This document shows positions 30,716-39,006 of a stretch of DNA of 64,000 nucleotides, one piece after another (position 1 is the stretch's first letter; each line of letters begins with the position of its first letter). The stretch lies in assembly GCA_016744705.1 (NCBI GenBank), contig JADGDU010000002.1:186001-250000 (forward strand). Direction: 5' to 3'. This DNA is from Candidatus Krumholzibacteriia bacterium (lineage in GTDB: Bacteria > Krumholzibacteriota > Krumholzibacteriia > LZORAL124-64-63). The notes beneath the pieces were generated by a model, which saw nothing but the letters and a program-made list of their open reading frames with translations, was not told the DNA's origin and ran no database searches. Both the position numbers and the translations under genes were made by a program.

Positions 30716-33286
30716 CTAAGCACCATCCAAAACTTCCCGAACCGTCGTAGCCAGAACACTGCTTTCCACGGGTTTCAGCAAATAAGCGCTGATGCCTGCA
30801 ATGTAGGCTTTTTCATCATTCATTTTTGAACTGTACCCGGAGCAGATGATAACGGGAAGGTCGCGCCGAACAGCCATAATCTTTTGAGCCAACTCATCCC
30901 CTGTGAGATTGGGCATGGTTTGATCGGAAATGATCAGATCAAAAGCATCTGGCTCAGATTGGATCAAAGCGAGGGCCGCCTGACTATCCGTCTCACCAGT
31001 AACTTGGTACTCAAGCCGGGCCAACATGCGCCTCGTCACTTCCATCACACTGACTTCGTCGTCCACAATCAGAATTCGTTCATTGCCGGTGGGCAGGGTG
31101 ATATTTTCAACCGAAACTGTTGCTGATTTTTCTTTAATCTCAGGGAGGTACATACTGAAACTCGCTCCCTGCCCCAGGGTGCTGGAAACGGCAATCATTC
31201 CACCCAGACTTTTTACGATCCCATGCACCACGGCCAACCCCATGCCTGTTCCTTTGCCAACACCTTTGGTGGTGAAATAGGGGTCAAAAACCAGATCCAA
31301 ATGTTCCGGTGATATACCGGGACCATCATCTTGCACAATCAATTTAATATAGGAACCAGGCAGTAAAGAAGGCTCATGCTGAAGATCACCGGCAGACAAT
31401 GCCACGCATGAGAGAGTTAAATCGAGGCGACCGCCTTTTTCATCCATCGCCTGGGCAGCGTTAGTACAAAGATTCATGACCACTTGGTGAATCTGGGTTG
31501 CATCAGCTAAAACAGTTCCACAGCTGTAGTCAATCTGGTGGTTAATTTCAATGGTGGCCGGGATAGAGGCCCGCAGAAGCTGAATGGCTTCTTTGGTGAC
31601 CTGATGCAGGGGTACAGGGACCAAGGCCTGATCTGACTTGCGGCTGAAGGCAAGGATATGCCGCACCAGTTCCTTGGCTCGCTTGCCTGCCTTAAGAACC
31701 TCCCCTATGTCATTTTTAGTTTTACTATGGGCAGGAGTTTCATCATCCACCATTTCCGCATATCCCAGAATGGCTGACAAAATATTATTGAAATCGTGGG
31801 CGATGCCACCAGAAAGAGTGCCAATGGCTTCCATTTTACGGGCCTGCAACAATTGAGATTCCAGACTGGTTTTTTCAGCCTCTGAATTTTTGCGTTGGGT
31901 TATGTCAGATTGCACCACCACCATGGCTTGGCCGTATTTGGAGTGTTCAAAAACTGCAACACTGGAGTTGCTCCAAAAAGAGGTGCCATCTTTTTTAATG
32001 TTCTGAATTTCGTCTTTCCAGCAACCTTCTTCCGCAAGAACATTCAGAATATAATTTGCCTTTTCCCGGGGATCTTTGGCATCGGGGTGGTTCAGAATTG
32101 AGACATGCTTGCCAAGCATTTCCCCCTCTTTGTAGCCAAACATTTCTTCAAACCTGGGGTTGGAATATACAATAGTTCCGTCTGGCTGAAATAGAGAAAC
32201 ACCCTCCGTCATCCGGTTGATGATGTCACCCTGTAAACGCAGGATTTCTTCATGCTCCCTATGCTCTGTGATATCCTGGACCTGGCTGATAATCTGAATA
32301 TCCTCAACCGAGACTCCGCGCAGGGCTCCACATTTTAGTAGCCCCCAAATCACCTTTCCGCTCTTATGCAAAAATCTTTTTTCAACTTCAAAAGAATTTA
32401 TCTCTCCCCCCACCAGCTGCTCCATGGAGACCTTGGTCAGGTCCAAATCCTCAGGGTGGGAAATATCTCTAGCGTTCTTGTTCAATAACTCTTTCTCTGA
32501 ATAGCCAAGCATCAGGCAAAGCTCTTTGTTGGCCCGTAAAAACTGCCCATCGAAACGTCCGACCAAGGTCCCAAAGGGGGCTTCTTCAATCAATCGATCC
32601 AATTGTTCTTCAGCCCGCCGACGCAGGGTGAAGGATGAAATGATCTGCCTGGTAGCCAAAGAGGCAATCAAGATGGAGAGCAATGCCCCGAGAACAACAA
32701 AAAGGGTGTTGAAAACAGTATACCGCTGCTTGACTTTAGTCGACTCCCCAACAAATCCATCAGCTTTTTCATTGGCGTAGGCAGCCAATTTCACCAGTTG
32801 TTCCTCCAGACGAAATTCATGGTCAGCACCTTTTCCCTGGGTGATGTGGATCGCTTCTTTCTTTTTTCCCTCCCTCAAAAGCTGGATAACCTCATCGCGG
32901 ATAGGCCTCCAGGCCAGGAGCATGGCTCTTGCTTCCTGTTCAATGGCTCCGCCCCCAGGTCCTAAAATCCGGGCTCGCACAATTTCCAAATTTTCCAATA
33001 CCTTCATCTCCTCAGCGGAGACAAGTTGTATCGCTCTTTCCATTGCGATAGGGTCTTCCGCCAATACAACATCCTTCATATCTCTGTGCATTTTGGCGAC
33101 ACCCAGACTGGCCTGGAGCCCTGCATTGGAAACTTTTAAGGGATGCTCGTGAATAGTCAGGCCCAGGGAGGCGACGGAGTTAAGTCCGATGTAGGAAGAG
33201 ACACCGGTTAGTACAAAGAGGCCAATAATTAGGCCGAAAGCCCAAGTCAGTGGCTTTTTTACAGGATGAGTTAATGCTCTATCCAA
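30716..33286 (-). CDS. Hybrid sensor histidine kinase (MCP-type sensor, two PAS, kinase, receiver)
   Basis: An 856-residue hybrid kinase. Membrane segments near residues 14-34 and 194-212 flank a helical periplasmic sensor like the four-helix bundle of chemoreceptors. Two PAS domains follow (about 230-345 and 350-470). The kinase has H-box GGIAHDFNNILSAILGY, N-box VMNLCTNAAQAMDE, G1 DDGPGI and G2 GTGMGLAVVHGI. The C-terminal receiver (about 735-855) has ILIVDDEVSV, Asp in IISDQTMPNLTGDE and LLKPVE. Phosphate is likely passed to the internal receiver; no output partner is adjacent. The start is a TTG behind GGGGGAGAG. The 213 bp upstream to the symporter gene hold no gene I can support. Confidence 0.93.
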   Translation of the reverse strand: MDRALTHPVKKPLTWAFGLIIGLFVLTGVSSYIGLNSVASLGLTIHEHPLKVSNAGLQASLGVAKMHRDMKDVVLAEDPIAMERAIQLVSAEEMKVLENLEIVRARILGPGGGAIEQEARAMLLAWRPIRDEVIQLLREGKKKEAIHITQGKGADHEFRLEEQLVKLAAYANEKADGFVGESTKVKQRYTVFNTLFVVLGALLSILIASLATRQIISSFTLRRRAEEQLDRLIEEAPFGTLVGRFDGQFLRANKELCLMLGYSEKELLNKNARDISHPEDLDLTKVSMEQLVGGEINSFEVEKRFLHKSGKVIWGLLKCGALRGVSVEDIQIISQVQDITEHREHEEILRLQGDIINRMTEGVSLFQPDGTIVYSNPRFEEMFGYKEGEMLGKHVSILNHPDAKDPREKANYILNVLAEEGCWKDEIQNIKKDGTSFWSNSSVAVFEHSKYGQAMVVVQSDITQRKNSEAEKTSLESQLLQARKMEAIGTLSGGIAHDFNNILSAILGYAEMVDDETPAHSKTKNDIGEVLKAGKRAKELVRHILAFSRKSDQALVPVPLHQVTKEAIQLLRASIPATIEINHQIDYSCGTVLADATQIHQVVMNLCTNAAQAMDEKGGRLDLTLSCVALSAGDLQHEPSLLPGSYIKLIVQDDGPGISPEHLDLVFDPYFTTKGVGKGTGMGLAVVHGIVKSLGGMIAVSSTLGQGASFSMYLPEIKEKSATVSVENITLPTGNERILIVDDEVSVMEVTRRMLARLEYQVTGETDSQAALALIQSEPDAFDLIISDQTMPNLTGDELAQKIMAVRRDLPVIICSGYSSKMNDEKAYIAGISAYLLKPVESSVLATTVREVLDGA

Positions 33287-33499
33287 ATCAATCTCTCCCC
33301 CTGATCGGTGCGGATATTTTTGAAACCACGAGGATTGCTGCCATCTCCATATTGGTGCACTATGAGCTATTGGGGCTTTTTCTTCCAGACATGTTTTTAT
33401 CTGACAATCTGGGTTTTCTCAGGCATCGCAGGCCCCTTGAGCCCATCCAGAGAGGCGCTCTTTTCTCCAAAAACAACAGCCAACACAGTGCAACAATTG

Positions 33500-35050
33500 T
33501 TAATGAAAATACACCTGTAAGAAAACCAATGACCCTAACAAAGCCAGCCCACCCCAGCCCACAGCCCGGTCATCCACATACCAGATATCTGCCCACTTGA
33601 TACCACGCCGGGTGCGCCACCAGGCTTCCCCTGCAATAACCGTGAAACCCAATACAATCGTCAGCGCAGTAATGTTGAAGTAGGCCACATCCGGCAACAA
33701 TTGCTCCAGCGCCAGTTTGATTCCGATGGTCAAAAACATCATCGCCAGCACCAGTTGGCTTTTTGCTTTGTATAGAAACACAGCTGAAGAAACCAGTAAG
33801 ACAAAACCAACTTTGATGTAATAAGACATGTCGTTGAACCAGTGGGTCAGGGCAAATTCCGGATTACTGAATTTGATATGCACCTGCAAAAATCCAAAAG
33901 CCAACCCGGTCAGCAAAGTGACGATGATGGCCTTTTTGCCCATGGCCACCATCTGTTGGTCTGTGGCCTCGGGTTGTAGCCGACCTTTGAAAACATCCAC
34001 AGCCCACAAGGTGCTCACCGAATTAAAGATGCTATCCACCGATGACATCAAAGAGGCAAAGAGGCCACACAGAACCAGGCCCCTTGCGCCCACCGGAAGC
34101 AGCATATTGACCAGAGTGGGGTAAGCCTGATCGGGGTCGCTCAAGGGAGTGTCTTTCAGGATCCCCGCCAAGGCAATGCCAGGCACCACTATAAGCAGGG
34201 CCATCAGATACTTCAGCACACCACTGGCCAGCAACCCGACCTGGGCATGGCGCACCGACTTTGCCGCCAGAGCTCGCTGCAAAATGATTTGGTTGCTGCC
34301 CCAGTAATTGAGATTCAGCAGCAACATGGCGCCAATGGCCGTCCAGGGAAGTTTGGGATGATCAGCCGGCAGGTGAAGGTGCATCAGGTTAGTTTGTTCA
34401 TACAGCTGCCCCCATCCGCCCAGTCGGTTCAAGGCGGCAAAAAGCAAAACAAACCCGCCCCCAATGAGCAGCACAAACTGTACAGCATCGGTGCGCACGA
34501 CTGCACGCAAACCGCCCAGATAAGTGTAAGTGGCGGAGAATATGCCTAGAAAAACCATCATGATCATCACTCTGGTGGCCGGATCGGCATGGATAAAACT
34601 GACCTGGTCGGCAAACAGGGCGTTCACTGCATAAGCACCCCAGAACAGCGTGGTGCCCAGGTAGAGAAAACCGTATAGCACCATGGTCAAGACCGAATAG
34701 GACAACGCGACGTTGGGACCAAAACGGTCGGCAAAGAATTGGCTGATGGTCATCACCCTCAGCCTCAAATACAGGGGGATGAAGATGAAAGTGGCCATCA
34801 GGATCCCAAAGATGGCATTGATTTCCAGGTTGGCCTGAGCCAGACCATACAAATAGGCTGAACCGGCCATACCCAGGAAATGTCCGGCGTGGATATTGGT
34901 GGCTACCGTGGACAAGGCGATGGAAGGCCACCGCAAGGAACGGGAGCTGACAAAGTATTCTTCGGCGCTGGTGTCTTTGCCCCCTCGGCTGAGAACTCCC
35001 ACCAGCATCACCACGACGAAATAGGCCAGAATGATAAGAATGTCGATCAT
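33500..35050 (-). CDS. Sodium:solute symporter (SSS/SGLT-like)
   Basis: A 516-residue membrane protein with about 13-14 hydrophobic segments. Family marks include DTSAEEYFVSSRSLRWPSIALSTVATNIHAGHFLGMAGSAYLYG at the N-terminus, the sodium-site segments and LFASLMSSVDSIFNSVSTLWAVD. It looks closer to the sugar/inositol (SGLT) branch than the symporter at 9534-11063, but the substrate is open. CGGGAG precedes the ATG. It is transcribed divergently from the nucleotidase gene, with 130 bp between them. It is separated from the hybrid kinase gene downstream by 213 bp, so joint expression is uncertain. Confidence 0.93.
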   Translation of the reverse strand: MIDILIILAYFVVVMLVGVLSRGGKDTSAEEYFVSSRSLRWPSIALSTVATNIHAGHFLGMAGSAYLYGLAQANLEINAIFGILMATFIFIPLYLRLRVMTISQFFADRFGPNVALSYSVLTMVLYGFLYLGTTLFWGAYAVNALFADQVSFIHADPATRVMIMMVFLGIFSATYTYLGGLRAVVRTDAVQFVLLIGGGFVLLFAALNRLGGWGQLYEQTNLMHLHLPADHPKLPWTAIGAMLLLNLNYWGSNQIILQRALAAKSVRHAQVGLLASGVLKYLMALLIVVPGIALAGILKDTPLSDPDQAYPTLVNMLLPVGARGLVLCGLFASLMSSVDSIFNSVSTLWAVDVFKGRLQPEATDQQMVAMGKKAIIVTLLTGLAFGFLQVHIKFSNPEFALTHWFNDMSYYIKVGFVLLVSSAVFLYKAKSQLVLAMMFLTIGIKLALEQLLPDVAYFNITALTIVLGFTVIAGEAWWRTRRGIKWADIWYVDDRAVGWGGLALLGSLVFLQVYFH

Positions 35051-35180
35051 GAATGCTCCCGGGGAAAATGATTTGATGGCATCCTACACCCACGGCAGTA
35101 TCTTCTCTACACTGGAGATTAAATCTGACGATGATGACACTTACACTTGGCCTTCCATCTCAAACTCGCAGGAGTATTTC

Positions 35181-36191
35181 ATGAATCGACCCTGGGCATC
35201 TCATCCCCTGGCCCTTGAACTGGACACCGCTTTGGCCGCCGTGCGTGAAGCCGGTCTGCTTTGCCGTTCGGTGCAAAGTCTTATAGATCCGGGCACCCTG
35301 GAAAAGAAGGACAAAAGCCCGGTGACGGTGGCAGACTTTGGCAGCCAAGCTCTGGTTTGCAGAACTCTGGGTGAGGCTTTCCCGGATGATCCGGTCATTG
35401 GTGAAGAAGATTCCAAAGATTTGCGTGAGGCCGGCAATGAAAACACTCTGGAGCGCATGCTGGGACATGTTCAAAAGTTGCGCCCCGAGGCTGACGCCGA
35501 CACCGTTTGCACCTGGATCGACCGCGGTGGCGCCAAAGATTATTCGGCACGTTTTTGGACTTTGGATCCCATCGACGGCACCAAAGGTTTTTTGCGCAAA
35601 ATGCAATACGCTATCAGCCTGGCCCTCATCATCGATGGTGAGATTGAAGTGGCGGCCCTGGGTTGCCCCAATTTGGGTTCTGAGCTTTTGGGAGAACGAG
35701 GTGATGGCACGGTCTATTTGGCCATCCGCGGCGCCGGTGTGTGGCAAGTGCCACTGACCAGTGATGGTGAACCTGAGGTTGTGAAAACCAGCGGGCAAAC
35801 GGACACCACTCAGATTCGTTTCTGCGAGTCAGTGGAATCGGCCCACTCATCCCACAGTGATTCTGCACGCATTGCCACCCAATTGGCCATTGTAGCGGAC
35901 CCCGCCCGCCTGGACAGTCAAACCAAATACGCAGTGGTGGCCCGGGGCGAGGCCGAAGCTTACTTACGCCTACCCAGAGACAATAAATACAAAGAAAAGA
36001 TCTGGGATCATGCCGGCGGTGTGCTTGTGGTTCTGGAGGCTGGCGGACGGGTCACAGACATCACCGGCAAGGACCTGGATTTCACTCAGGGGTATATGCT
36101 GCAGAATAATCTGGGCGTCATCGTGACCAACGGTTTGGTGCATGATGCTGTACTCAAGACTATTAGAGAATTGGGTATCGGTCAGTTTTAG
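35181..36191 (+). CDS. 3'(2'),5'-bisphosphate nucleotidase/inositol-monophosphatase family (SAL1/CysQ-like)
   Basis: A 336-residue cytosolic phosphatase. The metal sites are intact: GEEDSKDL, DPIDGTKGFLR and WDHAGGVLVVLEAGG, with KSPVTVADFGSQALV at the N-terminus as in the Hal2/SAL1 branch. Family members remove the 3'-phosphate from PAP, a by-product of sulfate activation and sulfotransfer; some act on inositol phosphates. The ATG at 35181 is chosen because AGGAG lies six bases before it; an open frame extends 50 codons upstream but reads as promoter DNA. No sulfur-assimilation gene is adjacent, so the physiological substrate is an inference. Confidence 0.9.
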   Translation: MNRPWASHPLALELDTALAAVREAGLLCRSVQSLIDPGTLEKKDKSPVTVADFGSQALVCRTLGEAFPDDPVIGEEDSKDLREAGNENTLERMLGHVQKLRPEADADTVCTWIDRGGAKDYSARFWTLDPIDGTKGFLRKMQYAISLALIIDGEIEVAALGCPNLGSELLGERGDGTVYLAIRGAGVWQVPLTSDGEPEVVKTSGQTDTTQIRFCESVESAHSSHSDSARIATQLAIVADPARLDSQTKYAVVARGEAEAYLRLPRDNKYKEKIWDHAGGVLVVLEAGGRVTDITGKDLDFTQGYMLQNNLGVIVTNGLVHDAVLKTIRELGIGQF

Positions 36192-36238
36192 CCAAGGAGG
36201 CGTGCAAAAGCTCGGGCCATCTCACCTGGCCGTGCCGA

Positions 36239-37438
36239 CTAATTGCTCCAAATGGCAAACTGCATGAATCCGGGCCCAAAGGGCGCAGTCAAATTTTCCC
36301 AGGTGGCATCATCACTGACGGCCCCTTCTTCAATGAAGGGGATCATGGCTGAACCATGAATCCACAGCACCATATCCAACTCCGGAGGCGAATCAACCAG
36401 CTTGTCCAGGTTGATACCAAACCCCGGCCGGACTCGCCAATGCGGCAGTAGTTTTTCACCTTCAGCAATGGCATCCAACTCAGCCAAAACCAACATCCAG
36501 CCATCAATCTGAGCCTGGGTGATGCTGGAATCTCCGGGCCCGGTTTGAGTTGGCGACGGCAACCATTCCCGTTGGTTATCGGTCTCGGCCAGAACCTGCT
36601 GCCAACAGAGCCGGCTAGTGGCGATCATGCTTTGAAATTCTTCACGAGCCCGAGGCCAGGCATCGTCGTCGGTCAATTCCAGGCGCATGTCGTGCAAGGT
36701 AGCAATGAGGTCCACCCAATCACCAAAGTTTTCATCCGGACTTCCGTACTGGTAGAAGGGCGGCCTGGGCTCTGGGTTCATCAACAACACATGGGCGCAC
36801 TGATCCCACACGGGTCGCCAGTCGTAGGCCAGCAGAATATCCATCACACCCGAAAGAAAATGAGTGTATCCCAGCAGCCAAGTAGCATCCGCACCGTCGA
36901 AGCGAATGATCAGATTGTCTTCACCCGCACCTGAAGCCCCGCCCATCATGGCCCCCAGTGACTGCATCAGACCTTCACTTTCATGGATGATTCCATTGCC
37001 ATCAAAATCCAGGCGCACCTGGGCGAGATTGATTTCCACACCAAAATCTTCGCCATCGATTTTTGACAAAGTATGGTTCGCATCACGAAAGGCCTGGCGC
37101 AGAGAACGGAATATTTTGGCAGTGTTTTTGGGTGTTGCCGGTTGGGTAGATCGCTGAGTGGGAACGGGTACGGCAATGCGGATAAAAGGCAAAGTAGACA
37201 AAGGTGAATCAGGACGCAGCCCCAATTGGTTGAAGCCCTGGCTGAACTTCTCCACACCGGAAAAAATCTGAAGCACAGCCAGACTAAACCGTTCTGAATC
37301 GTTGTCTGGAGACTTGAATGCCTTGAGGCCTTCAGAGAGGTTGCCGTCGTTTAGATAGGCATTGAGATCCTGGGCTTGAACGGGCACAGCAATACTTAAG
37401 GCCAGAATCAACCCTAGTGAGAATAAGCTTTTCAGCAT
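36239..37438 (-). CDS. Exported protein of unknown function with EF-hand-like site
   Basis: A 399-residue protein with a signal peptide (cleavage near VQAQD). It is mostly alpha-helical by composition. Residues ~143-155 read VRLDFDGNGIIHESEGL, a DxDGNGxxxxxE loop typical of a calcium site. I do not recognise the family, though similar proteins with one such loop are commonly annotated as hypothetical. It begins four bases after the lipoprotein hydrolase gene, so the two are co-translated, and the dockerin gene lies just upstream. All three products are exported and two carry calcium-loop motifs, pointing to one secreted assembly. Confidence 0.85.
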   Translation of the reverse strand: MLKSLFSLGLILALSIAVPVQAQDLNAYLNDGNLSEGLKAFKSPDNDSERFSLAVLQIFSGVEKFSQGFNQLGLRPDSPLSTLPFIRIAVPVPTQRSTQPATPKNTAKIFRSLRQAFRDANHTLSKIDGEDFGVEINLAQVRLDFDGNGIIHESEGLMQSLGAMMGGASGAGEDNLIIRFDGADATWLLGYTHFLSGVMDILLAYDWRPVWDQCAHVLLMNPEPRPPFYQYGSPDENFGDWVDLIATLHDMRLELTDDDAWPRAREEFQSMIATSRLCWQQVLAETDNQREWLPSPTQTGPGDSSITQAQIDGWMLVLAELDAIAEGEKLLPHWRVRPGFGINLDKLVDSPPELDMVLWIHGSAMIPFIEEGAVSDDATWENLTAPFGPGFMQFAIWSN

Positions 37439-37442
37439 GGAA

Positions 37443-38303
37443 TCAACGCCTTTTGTGATTTTGCATACGATCGATTAACTTCACCAATTCTTTATTGAAC
37501 TCCTGGGGTTTTTCCAGAAAAAGGAAGTGCCCCACATCCTGCATGACCACCGCAGTGTATCCAGGTTTGTAGAATTTCCAGGCTTCAAAGTTGATGGGAT
37601 ATTGATTTGCATTCAGGCACCACAAGGGAGCCTTCAGTTGGTTCAATGACGGACGCATATCGACCAGCAAGTAATTCTTAAAAGCGGAGAGGGCGACCTC
37701 AGGAGGAGCGGAGGCCATATCTGAAGAGACCAGCCGCACCAGGGCCGTGTCTGCGTTGGCGGGGAACATTCCCGTCACCATTTCTTTCATCCGGCCCGAA
37801 AAATCAGCCTGCATTCCCTGGGTATATCCATCGATCTGTTCCTCAGTATAGAGGCTGTTTGTCTCCTGCAAAGTATCAATGCCGATCAAGCCAATCACCC
37901 GATCCGGAAGCAATCGCGCGGCTTCAACAATGACTGCGCCACCCATGCTATGACCAATCAGGTAGACATTGTGGAGGTCCAGAGCAGCCACCACTGCGGC
38001 CACATCAGCGCCAAAAGCGGGCATTGTGTAGTCGGTGCGGGCCAGGCCGGAATCGCCATGACCAGCCAGATCCAAAGTCACCACGGTGAAACTATCAGCC
38101 AGGGCAGGCACTTGTTCACGCCAATAGGATTTGTCGCAGCACCAGCCATGCACCAGAACTAGCGTCACATCACCCTCGCCTGTTTTTTCAAAAGCAATGG
38201 GTACACCATCCAAAGAAGAGACAGAATCACTTCCTCCGCCACACCCAGCCAACAAAAGGAGAATGGCGGGGATCAATAACATTCGTTTCAAAGAAAACTC
38301 CAT
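37443..38303 (-). CDS. Lipoprotein alpha/beta hydrolase with non-canonical acid residue
   Basis: A 286-residue lipoprotein. The leader ends in lipobox LLAGC followed by GGGSDS. The hydrolase core is clear: LVHGWCCDKSYW, nucleophile elbow IGHSMGGA and histidine in MQDVGHFLFLEKPQEF. At the strand where the triad acid normally sits (as in HGEDDPIVP) the sequence is LNANQYPINFEAW, without Asp. The acid may come from another loop, as in some epoxide and haloalkane hydrolases, or the enzyme may be weak. Two vicinal cysteines (GWCCDK) next to the oxyanion hole are unusual. It follows the dockerin gene by 15 bases and precedes the EF-hand-like protein by four. Confidence 0.88.
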   Translation of the reverse strand: MEFSLKRMLLIPAILLLLAGCGGGSDSVSSLDGVPIAFEKTGEGDVTLVLVHGWCCDKSYWREQVPALADSFTVVTLDLAGHGDSGLARTDYTMPAFGADVAAVVAALDLHNVYLIGHSMGGAVIVEAARLLPDRVIGLIGIDTLQETNSLYTEEQIDGYTQGMQADFSGRMKEMVTGMFPANADTALVRLVSSDMASAPPEVALSAFKNYLLVDMRPSLNQLKAPLWCLNANQYPINFEAWKFYKPGYTAVVMQDVGHFLFLEKPQEFNKELVKLIDRMQNHKRR

Positions 38304-38318
38304 TTTGTTAAGAAAGAT

Positions 38319-38954
38319 TTATGGACAATTAGTTCCGATTCCAGTGGCCAGTAACCCTACATCCTGCAGATTCAGGACACCATCCCAATAAAAATCAGCT
38401 GCAAAATCGTAGGTGCCGAAATACCGGCTGGAAAAAATTCCTACGTCATTCAGATTGACGATTCCATCACCAGAAATGTCTGCACTGTTGAACTGGAGAT
38501 TCAAATCTTCCCAACCAACAGGGGTCAGCCCACTGATCACCAGTCTGCACTGGGCTGTAGACCACCCACCGGCCTTCAAGGGCAAGGCCCAAATCGTCCA
38601 GCCATTTTCGTCAGTGGTCATATCAGCAGCAGTGCCTTGGGTGCAGAAAACCATGCCCATATCCGAAGATTCCAGCCACATATCTTCAGCCGGGTAATCA
38701 GGGATAGGATCCATCTCCCAAAGATAAAGTTGGACTCTTAAGGTAGCATCAACGGAGGTTCCATCGGATAGGCGAGCTTCTGAAAAGGGCCGGCCGGTTC
38801 CGTCTGGTAGATTAAAAAGTGTCAGTGTTTCATCGCCTTCATAGGCAAAATCAACATTGCAGTAGAGCTCAAAAATGTCATTTTCCGCCGCTGGGGCATC
38901 AGCTGCGGAAACCGTCAAGAACAACAGGGCAGTAATAATGGCAAAATTTCTCAT
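38319..38954 (-). CDS. Secreted protein with C-terminal dockerin-like repeats
   Basis: A 211-residue exported protein with a signal peptide (cleavage near APAAE). The first ~140 residues form a beta-rich domain of unknown type with two cysteines. The last ~60 residues contain two calcium-loop repeats of the dockerin type, DISGDGIVNLNDVGIFSSRYFG and a second one whose key part is DFYWDGVLNLQDVGLLATG. The second loop departs from consensus (YWDG rather than DGDG). In FCB bacteria such repeats usually cap secreted proteins and need not mean a cellulosome. It is the first gene of a three-gene secreted cluster. Confidence 0.87.
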   Translation of the reverse strand: MRNFAIITALLFLTVSAADAPAAENDIFELYCNVDFAYEGDETLTLFNLPDGTGRPFSEARLSDGTSVDATLRVQLYLWEMDPIPDYPAEDMWLESSDMGMVFCTQGTAADMTTDENGWTIWALPLKAGGWSTAQCRLVISGLTPVGWEDLNLQFNSADISGDGIVNLNDVGIFSSRYFGTYDFAADFYWDGVLNLQDVGLLATGIGTNCP

Positions 38955-39006
38955 GGCATTTCCCCCATTAACCGACAGTCGTACTTCCTTAACCCGGTGG
39001 CCAAAC

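Noticed and set aside
36194-36238. A small gene after the AAGGAGG at 36194
   Set aside because: No start codon with a useful open frame follows; the motif is probably chance between convergent genes.
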